Source: Propioniciclava coleopterorum (lineage in GTDB: Bacteria > Actinomycetota > Actinomycetes > Propionibacteriales > Propionibacteriaceae). From it: DNA of 64,000 nucleotides. The notes under the pieces were generated by a model that was given only the letters and a program-made list of their open reading frames with translations, made no database searches and was not told the origin of the DNA. Within the stretch, counting starts at the first letter, position 1. The number at the start of each line of letters is the position of its first letter. Shown here piece after piece: positions 27,392-39,155 of the stretch. The position numbers were made by a program, and so were the translations under genes. The stretch is from assembly GCF_011393335.1 (NCBI RefSeq), contig NZ_CP049865.1, forward strand, positions 186,001-250,000. The letters are read 5' to 3'.

Positions 27392-28795
27392 ATGGGCAGC
27401 AACACCCTCGCCCTGTCGACCCAGCTGGCGACCGCACGGCTCCGCGACCCCCGCGGGACCGGATCGCTGGACGTCTTCGCGGTCGTCGCCTACGGCGTCA
27501 CCGCCTGGCTCGCCTTCGTCGTCGCCTCCGGCACGTGGATGTTCGTGCGGCGCCAGACCGAGCCGTCGGCGTGGCTGGTCGCGGTCGACCCCGAGGCGGC
27601 CGCCATGTTCGGCCCCTCCTATGTGGCGCTCGCGTTCATCGCCTGCGCGCTCCTCATCGTGCCGATCCTGACCCTGGGCGGCGCCGCGGCGCGGCTCGGT
27701 GCCCGCGGGCGCGCCCGCCGGCTGGCCTCGCTGCGGCTCATCGGCATGACGTCGGGGCAGATCGTGGGCATGTCGGTCGTGGAGAGCCTCGTCCAGGCGG
27801 CGGCCGGGCTCGTGCTCGGCGCGGCCGCCTGGGGGCTGAGCGTCCCGCTGCTCGGGCTGCTCACCTTCCAGCACGCGGCGGTGGCCGCGCATCACCTGCT
27901 CATGCCCTGGTGGCTGTGGCTCGCGCTGATCGGCACGCTGCTGGCGCTCGCGGCGGTCTCGACCGCGCTGGGGCTGACCCGGGTCTCGATCTCCCCGCTG
28001 GGGGTCGCCCGGCAGACCAGCGCCCCGGCGCTCGGCGCCCGCCGCCTCCTGGCGCTGCTCGCCGGGGTGGCCGCCATCAGCCTGCTCAGCTTCGTGCTGC
28101 AACTCCCCCTCGGCGCCCTGGTGATGGGCCTGATCTTCGCCGGCCTGCTGGGCGCGGGGATCGGGACGATGAACCTGGTCGCACCGTGGCTGCTGCAGGT
28201 GCTGGCCCGCATCGGGGTCGCGACCGGATCGCCGGCCCGGATGATCGCGATGCGCCGCATCATCGCCGACCCCCGCGGCGCCTGGCGCAACGTGTCCTCG
28301 CTGGCCCTGATCGGCGTGATCGCCGGCATGCTCGCCGTCATCCCGGTCGATGCCGCGACCTTCGGCGGGATGGACGACATCAACCTCATGATCATGTCCG
28401 ACATCCGCACCGGTGCCCTGGTCACGCTGGCCATCGCCCTGCTGGTCGGGGCCACCTCGACCGCCCTGACGCAGGCGTCCGACGTGGTCGACCGGTCCGA
28501 CGAGCTCGTCGCCCTGGACCGGATGGGCGTCCCGCCCGCCCTGGACGCCGCCGCGCGCCGCCACCAGGTGCTCATGCCCCTGCTGACCACCCTGGCCCTG
28601 TCGCTCGGCCTGGGTGTCCTCGCCTCGCTGAGCGTGATGTCGGCCTCCCCCGACATGTTCAGCTGGGGGCTGTCGAGCGGGACCCTGGTGCTGGGCACGG
28701 TGCTCGTCGCGGTCGGCCTGACGCTGGCGGCCGCGGAGGCCACCCGTCCCCTGCGCCGCCGGGCGATCCACCAGCAGGTGCGCCGCAACGACTGA
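27392..28795 (+). CDS. FtsX-type ABC transporter permease
   Basis: 467 residues with about eight to ten membrane helices and two FtsX-like halves. The first half has the loop GARGRARRLASLRLIGMTSG, a coupling-helix type sequence repeated in the second half as VDRSDELVALDRMGVPPALD. It forms an exporter with the ATPase in front. No large extracytoplasmic MacB domain is present. Together with the divergent two-component system it makes a sensor-exporter module of the kind found in peptide antibiotic resistance; the substrate is unknown. Confidence 0.9.
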   Translation: MGSNTLALSTQLATARLRDPRGTGSLDVFAVVAYGVTAWLAFVVASGTWMFVRRQTEPSAWLVAVDPEAAAMFGPSYVALAFIACALLIVPILTLGGAAARLGARGRARRLASLRLIGMTSGQIVGMSVVESLVQAAAGLVLGAAAWGLSVPLLGLLTFQHAAVAAHHLLMPWWLWLALIGTLLALAAVSTALGLTRVSISPLGVARQTSAPALGARRLLALLAGVAAISLLSFVLQLPLGALVMGLIFAGLLGAGIGTMNLVAPWLLQVLARIGVATGSPARMIAMRRIIADPRGAWRNVSSLALIGVIAGMLAVIPVDAATFGGMDDINLMIMSDIRTGALVTLAIALLVGATSTALTQASDVVDRSDELVALDRMGVPPALDAAARRHQVLMPLLTTLALSLGLGVLASLSVMSASPDMFSWGLSSGTLVLGTVLVAVGLTLAAAEATRPLRRRAIHQQVRRND

Positions 28796-29431
28796 TCAGC
28801 CCAGGAGGGGCGTCAGGAACTCCTCGGCGGCGGCGACGACCTTCCCCGACGCCGCCGCCGGGAAGCTGTGGGTGGCCCCCGGAACCACGATCAGGTTCCG
28901 GGGGCCACCCTGCGTCCGCGCCAGGGCGTCCGCGAACTCGGCGGGCGAACCGAACGGATCGCGCGCCCCGGACACCAGCAGCATCGGGACGCCGACCGGC
29001 TCCATCTCGGCGGCGCGGCTCGCCTCGGGTTTGCCCGGCGGGTGCAGCGGGAAGCTGAGCGCCAGCACGCCGGCCAGGTCGGGCGTCCAGGTGCGGCAGG
29101 CGATCCGGGCGCCGGCGCTGCGCCCGCCGGTCACCAGCGGCAGGCCGGGCCAGCGGCGTCCCACCTCGGCGACGGCCGCTTCCCAGGCGGGGTCGGACGC
29201 CGGGGGCCGCGGCCCCACCTTCTTCCCGGCCACGCGCCAGCCGAACTCGAACCGGGCGACGACCCAGCCGTGCGCGGGCAGGGCGCGGGCCAGCGCGTCC
29301 AGGTCGACGGTGCGCACCTGACCGGAGTGCCCGCCGCCGAGCAGGAGGACCCCCTTCGGGTCGTCGCCGACCACCCAGGACAGCCGCCCCGGACCCTGGT
29401 CGGTGGGCACCTCCACGCTCTGCTCGCTCAT
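28796..29431 (-). CDS. Alpha/beta hydrolase (KANL3/Tex30-like)
   Basis: 211 residues. The early LLLGGGHSGQVRTVDL loop, the nucleophile elbow TGGRSAGARIA (Ser about residue 107), the late Asp in SGARDPFGSPAEFA and the His in VPGATHSFPAAA form a complete catalytic triad. The family belongs to the KANL3/Tex30 alpha/beta-hydrolase group. It is divergent from nadE with 25 bases between the two starts. Substrate unknown; no secretion signal. Confidence 0.86.
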   Translation of the reverse strand: MSEQSVEVPTDQGPGRLSWVVGDDPKGVLLLGGGHSGQVRTVDLDALARALPAHGWVVARFEFGWRVAGKKVGPRPPASDPAWEAAVAEVGRRWPGLPLVTGGRSAGARIACRTWTPDLAGVLALSFPLHPPGKPEASRAAEMEPVGVPMLLVSGARDPFGSPAEFADALARTQGGPRNLIVVPGATHSFPAAASGKVVAAAEEFLTPLLG

Positions 29432-29456
29432 GCGTGCACCATGACATGCTGAGCGC

Positions 29457-31489
<2,033 letters not shown>

Positions 31490-31493
<4 letters not shown>

Positions 31494-32104
31494 GCCTGTC
31501 CCCCCTGACCGCCGTGATCTTCGACGTCGCCAACGTGATCGTGGACTGGGATCCGCGCCTGCCGCTGGCCGGGCGCGTCCCCGAGGAGACCATCGAGGCG
31601 TTCCTCGCCCACGAGGAGTTCTGGGACCTCAACGCCGAGGCGGACGCCGGGGTGACCATCGCCGAGATGATCCCCCGCGTCGACGCCGACATGCCCGAGT
31701 TGTCGGAGGCGTTCCGGGTCTACCTGGAGCACTTCGCCGACAGCGTGCCGGCGACGGTGCCGGGCACGACCGAGATCCTCGACGAGCTGCTGGCCCGCGG
31801 CGTCCCGACCTACGGGCTGTCGAACTGGTGGCCGGAGAACTTCACGGTGCCGCGCGCGATGGCGCCGGTCATCGGGCGCTTGCGCGACGTCGTCGTCTCG
31901 GGGCACGTCGGGCTCGCCAAGCCCGACCCGGCGATCTTCGAGCTCGCGGCGGCGCGGTTCGGGGTCGAGCCGGCCACGACGCTGTTCGTCGACGACTCGC
32001 TGCCGAACATCGAGTCCGCTGCCGCGCTCGGGTTCGCCACCCACCACTTCACCCACGCCGACCGGCTGCGCCGCGACCTGGTCGACCGGGGCCTGCTCGA
32101 CTGA
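31490..32104 (+). CDS. HAD-family hydrolase (YihX-like phosphatase)
   Basis: 204 residues from GTG 31490, overlapping nadE by 4 bases. Motif I is VIFDVANVIVDWDP, the FDxxNV form of the YihX group in which the usual second Asp is replaced; motif II is YGLSNWWPENF, motif III Lys is in GLAKPDPAIFELAA and motif IV is FVDDSLPNIESAAALG. E. coli YihX dephosphorylates glucose-1-phosphate, but substrates vary. Coupling to nadE may only reflect shared expression. Confidence 0.9.
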
Positions 32105-32126
32105 GCCCCTGCGCCGGGGCGCGCGC

Positions 32127-32906
32127 TCAGTCGAACGGCCAGCCCTCCACCATGCCGGGGGCGCGGTCGGGCTCGCGCAGGAACTCCTGTCCGAACATCA
32201 CCGCGAACGCTGGCGGCGGCATCAGGAGCATCCCGGCGGCGTCGGGCTGGCTGGCGTGCGCCGCCAGCGCGTCCCGCTTCACCTGGATCAGGTCGGAGAT
32301 GTCGACCGCCCAGTGCAGGTGCGCCTCGGGCGTCCCGATCGGGTTGCCGTCGTCCATGGGGGCGTCGACGTCCCACCCCTCGAATCCCTGGGCCGCGGCC
32401 TCGACGGCGAAGCGGCGCATCCGGTCGCGGTTCATGGTCGCCTCCAGGTAGCGGGGCCGGCGCGCGGCCACGTCGGCGGCGCGGCGCGTCACCCGATGCA
32501 CCTGGACGTGGTCGGGGTGACCGTAGCCGCCGTGCCAGTCGTAGCCGACCAGCGCGTCGGCGTCCTCCTCGTCGAGGACGTCCGCGATCTCGCGCGCGAC
32601 GGCGTCCACGTCGGCCCGCATGAAGGCGCCCTCGGCCGCGTTGCTGTCCCAGCCGCGCATCCCGGAGTCGTGGTAGGGCAGCCACACCAGCCGCTGGGCG
32701 CCCGTGACGACGGCGGACGCCTCCGCCTCGGCCCGGCGCAGCTCGGCCAGCGAGCCGGCCTCCCCCTCGGGCAACGTGCCCTGGCTGCCGTCGGTGGCGT
32801 AGATGATGACGACGCGGTGCCCCTGCGCGACGGCGCGCGCGATGGTCCCCGAGGTCTGGCTGGCCTCGTCGTCGGGATGGGCGTGGACGAACACGATGGT
32901 GGACAC
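32127..32906 (-). CDS. PIG-L family deacetylase (MshB/LmbE-like)
   Basis: 259 residues. The zinc motif is VFVHAHPDDEASQTSG, the third ligand lies in DWHGGYGHPDHVQVHRV, and YATDGSQGTLPEG follows the first motif. These match the de-N-acetylase fold of MshB and Mca used in mycothiol metabolism, common in Actinobacteria. Whether it acts on GlcNAc-inositol, mycothiol conjugates or another amide cannot be decided. It converges on the HAD gene with a 22-base gap. Confidence 0.88.
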   Translation of the reverse strand: MSTIVFVHAHPDDEASQTSGTIARAVAQGHRVVIIYATDGSQGTLPEGEAGSLAELRRAEAEASAVVTGAQRLVWLPYHDSGMRGWDSNAAEGAFMRADVDAVAREIADVLDEEDADALVGYDWHGGYGHPDHVQVHRVTRRAADVAARRPRYLEATMNRDRMRRFAVEAAAQGFEGWDVDAPMDDGNPIGTPEAHLHWAVDISDLIQVKRDALAAHASQPDAAGMLLMPPPAFAVMFGQEFLREPDRAPGMVEGWPFD

Positions 32907-32968
32907 GGCGCCACTGTGCCACCACGCGCCTCACAGCGCGCGGCGACGCCCATCCCTCGGGCGGTCGG

Positions 32969-33655
32969 TCAGGGCCGCAGCGGGCGTCCCGCGCTGTCGC
33001 GGGGGCTGCCCGCCAGGATGATGATCCCGTCGATCACGGGCCAGAGGATGCCGAAGCCCATGGTGAGGAAGGTCACCAGGATCTGGGCGATGCCCATGCC
33101 GACGTTGCCCATGTAGAAGCGGCCCACGCCCAGCCAGCCCAGGAAGATCTGCAGCAGGCCGGCCGCCAGCTTGCTCTTGTCGGAGTAGGGGATCCCCGTG
33201 AGCGGGTCCAGGCCGTACGGCGCGGAGATCCCGACCCCGTACCCGGGCCCCATGACGCCGTAGGCGGGCACGGGGTACGGCGCCGGGGCGTAGGGCGGCG
33301 CGGGCCGGCCCGCGGAGGCGTCGTAGCCGCCCGGGTTGGAGCCGAACCCCGTGGCGTAGGCGTTCGTCGGCGTCCCGAATCCGGTGGCGTACGGGTCGGC
33401 CGGCGTCCCGAAGCCCGGCGCCTCGAAGCCCCTCGGTTCGGCGGTGCGCCCCGTCCCGTACGGGGAGGGGCCCGCATCGAACGTGGGCGTCGTGAACGGC
33501 ACCCCGGGCGACCCGAGGGGCTCGGCGGGGTCCGCGGCGAGCGGCTTGCCGAAGTCCGGGAAGGGCGCTTCCCGCGACGCGAGGGGCTCGGCGGGGTCCG
33601 CGGAGAGCGGCTTGCCGAAGTCGGGGAAGGGCGGCGGGGACTGCGGGTCTGACAT
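32969..33655 (-). CDS. TM2 domain protein with proline-rich N-terminal repeats
   Basis: 228 residues. Two near-identical units, PFPDFGKPLSADPAEPLAS and PFPDFGKPLAADPAEPLGS, follow the N-terminus, then a Gly/Pro/Tyr-rich region with GFGTPxxxYATGFG repeats. The C-terminal TM2 domain (from DKSKLAAGLLQIFLGWLGVG) has two membrane helices. The start at 33655 (MSDPQSPPP) is preferred over 33706. The protein probably sits in the membrane with the disordered part in the cytoplasm. Function is unknown; the repeats might bind partner proteins. Confidence 0.88.
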   Translation of the reverse strand: MSDPQSPPPFPDFGKPLSADPAEPLASREAPFPDFGKPLAADPAEPLGSPGVPFTTPTFDAGPSPYGTGRTAEPRGFEAPGFGTPADPYATGFGTPTNAYATGFGSNPGGYDASAGRPAPPYAPAPYPVPAYGVMGPGYGVGISAPYGLDPLTGIPYSDKSKLAAGLLQIFLGWLGVGRFYMGNVGMGIAQILVTFLTMGFGILWPVIDGIIILAGSPRDSAGRPLRP

Positions 33656-33818
33656 GACACTCTCTCTCGTGGTGCCGGGCGGCGCTGCGAAGATATCAGC
33701 GCCCACCGACGGTGTTCACCGTTATGGACGGGCCGGTGCCGGACCGGGACCGGGCACGCACCGGGGAGCCCCTGAGGTCTCGACCCGGCGGCCGTGGAAT
33801 GCTGGATCGGTGCAGCTG

Positions 33819-35066
33819 ATGGCCCTGTCCCCCGGAGACGAACAACGCCTACGCCGGCTCCGCCGGATGAAGGTCGTCGCCCTGTCCCTGCTGATCGCGG
33901 CGGCGGTGATCTACCTCCTCACGTTCCGCCTGGATCACGCGGGCGTCTGGGGGTACGTCAACACCATGGCCGAGGCGGCGATGGTGGGCGCGATGGCCGA
34001 CTGGTTCGCCGTCACCGCCCTGTTCAAGCACCCGCTCGGCATCCCGATCCCCCACACCGCCATCATCCCCCGCAAGAAGGACGAGCTCGCCGGCTCGCTG
34101 CAGTCGTTCTTCGCCGACAACTTCCTCACCGAGGGGATCGTCCGCGAGCGGATGGCGGACGCCCACCTGGCGCGCCGCCTCGGCGTCTGGCTGCAGGACG
34201 AGGCCCACGCGCGCCGACTGGTGGTCGAGGCCGTACGGATCCTGAAGGCCGCCCTGAACAAGGTGAGCGACGAGGACGTCCGCAGCGTCGCGACCGACGT
34301 GCTGCTCCCCCGCCTGGCCAAGGAGGAGGTCGCCCCGATGACAGGGGCCCTGCTGGAGGCCATCGTCGAGGACCGCGCGCACAAGGGGCTGGTCGACCTG
34401 GTGCTGCGCGAGCTCTACACCTGGCTCACCAAGAATCCCCGCGACTTCACCGCGATGCTGCACGAGCGCGCGCCGAAGTGGTCGCCGCAGTTCGTCAACC
34501 AGCGGGTCGTGTCCGCCCTGTACTGGCAGGCGCTGGACTGGGTCGCGGCCGTCCGGGACGACCCCGAGCACCAGACCCGGCAGGCGCTCGACGCCCTGCT
34601 GCTGCGGATCGCCTCCGACCTGGGCGAGGACGCGTCCGTGCAGGCCCGCGCCGAGGCGCTGAAGGTCAAGCTGCTGATGCACCCGCAGATCGGCGACACC
34701 GTGATCTCGCTGTGGCAGAGCCTGCGCGCCAGCCTGAACGACGCCCTGGACGACCCCGACTCGACCATCCGGGCCCGCGCCGTGGCGATGATCGAGGACC
34801 TGGGCCGCACCCTGGTGGTGGACGAGGCGCAGCAGGCGCGCGTCGACGGGCTCGCCCAGGACGCCGTGGGCTACCTCGTCACCACCTACGGCCGGGAGCT
34901 CAGCTCGGTCATCAGCCACACCATCAAGGAGTGGGACGGCCAGAGCGCGTCGCGCCGCATCGAGCTCTACGTGGGCCGGGACCTGCAGTTCATCCGCATC
35001 AACGGCACCGTCGTGGGCGCGCTGGTCGGCCTGATCATCCACGCGGTGACCCAGCTGCTGCTGTAG
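33819..35066 (+). CDS. DUF445 family membrane protein
   Basis: 415 residues. One or two N-terminal helices (VVALSLLIAAAVIYLLTF; YVNTMAEAAMVGAMADWFAV) are followed by the family marker TALFKHPLGIPIPHTAIIP with RKKDELAGSLQSFFADNFLT, a long helical region, and a final helix (NGTVVGALVGLIIHAVTQLL). DUF445 proteins are poorly understood. A GTG at 33810 is an alternative start; neither has a clear ribosome site. The gene diverges from the TM2 gene across 163 bases and converges on DUF2891 with a 4-base gap. Confidence 0.88.
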   Translation: MALSPGDEQRLRRLRRMKVVALSLLIAAAVIYLLTFRLDHAGVWGYVNTMAEAAMVGAMADWFAVTALFKHPLGIPIPHTAIIPRKKDELAGSLQSFFADNFLTEGIVRERMADAHLARRLGVWLQDEAHARRLVVEAVRILKAALNKVSDEDVRSVATDVLLPRLAKEEVAPMTGALLEAIVEDRAHKGLVDLVLRELYTWLTKNPRDFTAMLHERAPKWSPQFVNQRVVSALYWQALDWVAAVRDDPEHQTRQALDALLLRIASDLGEDASVQARAEALKVKLLMHPQIGDTVISLWQSLRASLNDALDDPDSTIRARAVAMIEDLGRTLVVDEAQQARVDGLAQDAVGYLVTTYGRELSSVISHTIKEWDGQSASRRIELYVGRDLQFIRINGTVVGALVGLIIHAVTQLLL

Positions 35067-35070
35067 CCGG

Positions 35071-36102
35071 TCAGCGCCGCCCGCGCGCCCCGGCGGCGAG
35101 TTCGGCCTTGAGGGCGAAGCTGACCAGCCAATGGGTCGCCATGAAGTCGCCCTCGACGATCTCGCGGGCGACCCGCTCCACCTCCGGCTCGGTGCGGGCC
35201 GCGATCCGGGCGGCGGCGTCGGCGTCCAGCAGGCCGGCGAGCTCGCGCAGGTGCCAGGACCGCGACAGCGCGAGCCCGAGCAGGTGCGCCAACTGGCCGT
35301 CGGCGGCGTCGGCACCCACGGGCGCGGCGAACACGGGGTCGCCCTCGCGGGCCAGCCCCGGGAGGAAGTCCGCGAGCCAGCCCGCGGCGTCCGGCCCCAG
35401 GACGCGGGCCATCAGGACCGCCTCGCTCAGGCCCGCCGACAGGAAGTCGTGGCCGCCCGGCTCCCACGCGATCGGGTAGGCGCGGTCCGCGCCGAACCAG
35501 CGGGTCGCGGCCGCGTCGATCGCGCCGACCAGGTCGCGCCGCCCCAGGTCCAGGGCGGCGTCGCGGGCCAGCGCCAGCGCGAACGCGGTGTTCTGGTGGG
35601 TGCCGACGCGCACCGGCAGCGGCATCCCGGGCAGCCAGTCGGCGAACCGCTGCGCCAGCACGTCCCCCAGCGGCGCGAGCGCCGTGGCCCAGCGCGGGGC
35701 GTGCGGGTGGGGCGACGTGGCGGCCGCGGCGACGAGCTGCAGCGCCCAGGCCCAGCCGTAGGGCCGCTCGAAGCTCGGACGCCGGCGCAGCAGGTCCGCC
35801 TCGGCGGCCACGGCGTCCGGGGTGAGGCGCTCGTCCAGCAGGGCGGTCAGCGCGGCCGCCGCGTCGGCGTCCAGTGGGCGTCCGGGCAGGCCGAGCAGCG
35901 TGACCCCGGACCACAGCATGTGGACGCAGCTGTGCCAGTCGTAGCTGCCGTGGAAGGCCGGATGCAGCCGCGTGGGCGTGACGTCGACGTCGTCGGGCCC
36001 GGTGACGGTGTGCTGGGCCGCCCACGGGTAGGGGCGGCGGACGGCCGCCACGACCGTCCCGGCCCAGGCCTGCGCCTGGTCGGGGGTCGGTCGCGCGGTC
36101 AC
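35071..36102 (-). CDS. DUF2891 domain-containing protein
   Basis: 343 residues from GTG 36102. Family markers are RLHPAFHGSYDWHSCVHMLW, RPYGWAWALQLVAAAA, GTHQNTAFALALARDAALD and PGGHDFLSAGLSEAVLMARV, suggesting an (alpha/alpha) barrel with conserved His and Asp. Activity has not been assigned with confidence in this family. It begins five bases after the RNase E/G stop codon on the same strand, so it may be co-transcribed. No signal peptide. Confidence 0.87.
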   Translation of the reverse strand: MTARPTPDQAQAWAGTVVAAVRRPYPWAAQHTVTGPDDVDVTPTRLHPAFHGSYDWHSCVHMLWSGVTLLGLPGRPLDADAAAALTALLDERLTPDAVAAEADLLRRRPSFERPYGWAWALQLVAAAATSPHPHAPRWATALAPLGDVLAQRFADWLPGMPLPVRVGTHQNTAFALALARDAALDLGRRDLVGAIDAAATRWFGADRAYPIAWEPGGHDFLSAGLSEAVLMARVLGPDAAGWLADFLPGLAREGDPVFAAPVGADAADGQLAHLLGLALSRSWHLRELAGLLDADAAARIAARTEPEVERVAREIVEGDFMATHWLVSFALKAELAAGARGRR

Positions 36103-36107
36103 GTCGC

Positions 36108-38915
36108 TCAGGAGTCGGCTGCGGCGGAGCCGGCGGCCGCGTGGTCGCCGCCGTTCGACTCCGAGCCCTTGCCGTTGTCGGAGCGGCCGCGGGAGCGGCC
36201 CGAGCGGGAGCGGCTGGGGCGGCGGCCGTGGTCGCGGTCCCCGCCGTCGGCGGGAGACTGGGTGGCGACGGGGGCGTCGTGGACGTGGTAGCCGCGGCCG
36301 TTGCAGGTCTCGCAGCTCACCGTGAACGCCTCGGCCAGGCCGGTGCCGATCCGCTTGCGGGTCATCTGCACCAGGCCGAGCGAGGTGACCTCGGCGACCT
36401 GGTGGCGGGTGCGGTCGCGGCCCAGGCACTCCACCAGCCGGCGCAGCAGCAGCTCGCGGTTGGCGGGCAGCACCATGTCGATGAAGTCGATGACGATGAT
36501 GCCGCCGATGTCGCGCAGCCGCAGCTGGCGGACGACCTCCTCGGCCGCCTCCAGGTTGTTGGAGGTGACGGTGGCCTCGAGGTTGCCCGACGTGCCGGTG
36601 AACTTGCCGGTGTTGACGTCGATGACGGTCATCGCCTCGGTGCGGTCGATGATGAGCGAGCCGCCGGAGGGCAGATGCACCTTGCGCTCGAGCGCCTTGG
36701 ACACCTGCTCGTTGACGCGGAACTTGTCGAACAGGTCGCCCTCGGTCTCCCGGTCCCAGCGGCGCAGCCGCTCGCTGAGGTGCGGCGCGACGTGCGTGAC
36801 GTAGCCCTCGACGGTGTCCCAGGCGTCCTCGCCCTGGCCGTTGCCCTCGACGACGAGGGCGGTGAAGTCCTCGGTGAACAGGTCGCGCACGATGCGGACG
36901 GTCAGGTCGGGCTCCGCGTAGAGCTGCTGCGGGGCCGAGCCGGCCTTCACCTTCTTCTCGATGACCTCCCACTGCGCCTGCAGGCGGTGGACGTCGCGCT
37001 CCAGCTCGTCCTGGCTCGCCCCCTCGGCGGCGGTGCGCACGATGACCGAGGCGTTGTCGCCGACGGCGGCGTCCAGGATGCCCTTGAGGCGGGCCCGTTC
37101 CCCGTCGGGGAGCTTGCGGGAGATGCCCGAGAGCTGTCCGCCCGGGCAGTACACGACGTAGCGGCCCGGGACCGAGATGTGGCCGGTCAGGCGGGCGCCC
37201 TTCGCACCGATCGGATCCTTGGTGACCTGCACCAGGATCGTCTGGCCGGACTTGAGCACCTTCTCGATGCGGCGGTCCTCGCCGGTCACGCCGTAGGCGT
37301 CCCAGTCGACCTCGCCGGCGTAGATCACGGCGTTGCGGCCGCGGCCGATGTCGATGAAGGCGGCCTCCATGCTGGGCAGCACGTTCTGGACGCGCCCCAG
37401 GTAGACGTTGCCGATCAGGGACGCCGAGCTGTCGCGGTCCACGTAGTGCTCGACCAGGATGCCGTCCTCCAGCACCGCGATCTGGGTGTAGTCCTCGGCC
37501 TGGCGGATCAGCATCTGCCGGTCGAGCGACTCGCGCCGGGCCAGGAACTCGGCCTCGGACAGGATCGGGGCGCGGCGGCGGCCGGCGGCGCGGCCCTCGC
37601 GGCGGCGCTGACGCTTGGCCTCCATGCGCGTGGAGCCCTCGATGCCGGTGATCTCGTCGTTGGGCGACTTGGTGCGACGGGGCTCGCGGACCTTGATGAC
37701 GACGTCGACGCCGTCCTCGTCGGCCGCGCCGGTGTCCTCACCGCGGCGGCGGCGCCGGCGGCGGCGGCGCGACGAGCCGGAGGACGACTCGGAGTGGTCG
37801 TCACCGTCGCCATCGTCGCCCTCGTCGGACGCGCCGGCCTCCGAGGCGTCCTCGCCCTCGGCGTCGCCGCCGTCGGAGGAGTCCTCGTCGGAGTCCGAAT
37901 CGTCGGAATCGCCGTCGTGCTCGTCGGTGCTGCGGCGCCGGCGACGGCCGCCGCGGCGGCGACGGCGGCGGCGCGGCGTCGCGTCGTCGTTCTCGCCGTC
38001 GGCGTCCTCGGAGTCGTCGGAATCGCCGTCGTTGTCGTCGTCGGTGTCCTCGTCGGACGCCGCGGGCTGGTCGCCCCCGATGGCGGCCGCGAGGCTGTCG
38101 AGCGCGGCGGTGACGTCGGCGTCGTCGCGCGCGGCGTCCTCCTGCTCGCCCTTCTCGCGCGAGGCGGTCAGCTCGGCCAGGCTCGCGCCGACCTCGTCGG
38201 CGGTGTCACCGGACTCGGCGTGCTCGTCGGCGTCGGCGCGGCGGCGGCCGCCCCGGCGTCGGGTGCTGCGGGTGCCGGCGCGGCTCGTCCGGCGGGCGGG
38301 GGCCGGGGTGTCCTCGTCGGAGGCCTCGCCCTGGTCCGCGGCGCCCTCGTCGGGGTGGCCTCGGCCTGCGGCGCGTCGGGCGCGGGGGTCTCCGCGGCGG
38401 CGTCCTCGGCCGGAGCGTCGTTCTCGGCGGGGGCTTCCTCGGCCGGCGCGGGGGCGTCCTCGGCGGTCGCCGCGTCCGGGGCCTGCTCAGCGTCCTGGTC
38501 CTGGGCCGGCGCCGCCACGTCCGCGCTGTCGGCGGGTGTCTCGGGTTCGGCGTCCTCGGCGGGAGTCTCGGGCTCGGCGGGCTCGTCGGCCTCAGCGGCG
38601 GGTGCCTCCTCGGCCGGAGCCTCGGGCTCGGCTTCCTCCTCCGCGGCGGACACGGCCTCGGCGGGCGGTGCCTCGACCGGCTCGGCGGCGGGGACGCTCT
38701 CCTCGACGACCTCGGTCGCGGCGGCGTATTCCTCGGGGTCTCCCCCACGGCGGCGGCCTGCTCGGCGACGTCGGCGGGGCCGGTTCGGCGGGGGTCACCA
38801 CCTCGGCGGGCGGACCCGCCGGGCGGGTCGCGGCGCGCCGGCGGCGGCGCGGCGCAGGGGTCGTCGGTTCAGAAGATTCAGAGGTGGCACCGGTGGGTGC
38901 GTCCGAATCGAGCAT
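36108..38915 (-). pseudogene. rne: Ribonuclease E/G with long N-terminal low-complexity region; frame broken by three missing bases
   Basis: The catalytic part (about the last 505 residues, intact frame to 36108) has the S1 domain (LIGNVYLGRVQNVLPSMEAA, IGRGRNAVIYAGE), the metal site IDVNTGKFTG and DFIDM, and the Zn-link CETCNGRGYH. Upstream, about 430 residues of acidic Glu/Ala/Pro and Asp/Ser-rich sequence alternate with arginine blocks. The N-terminus is MLDSDAPTGATSE at 38915, with a GAGGAG site. Three single G deletions, in GGGG at 38776-38779, 38735-38738 and 38352-38355, shift the frame in turn and return it; a protein of about 936 residues results once repaired. Errors are likelier than loss of this core RNA-decay enzyme. 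Confidence 0.85.
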
Positions 38916-39050
38916 GTTGCTCTCCTCACGCGGCGGGTCGCCCCGCCGTACGGTAGGTCGCGCGACCAGGACGAACGCCCTTGGCGCGACGAAGCTTGCG
39001 ATCTGGGGGTACCCGCCGCGGTCGATCGACTCGTCGCGGCCTGGTGCCCC

Positions 39051-39076
39051 GATCGGACACCGAATGGCATCCGATC
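39051..39076 (-). other. Stem-loop in the presumed rne leader
   Basis: GATCGGA and TCCGATC form a 7-bp stem with a 12-base loop, about 136 bases before the rne start, within the 240-base gap to the DUF2344 gene. RNase E mRNAs often have structured leaders used in autoregulation; whether this one does is speculation. Nothing else was recognised in the gap. Confidence 0.35.
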
Positions 39077-39155
39077 CGGCCTCCATTCTTCCACACGGAC
39101 CGGGCAAACCCCAGCGATACGCGCCGACGCAGCCTCGCCACGTCCCGGCGCGGGC

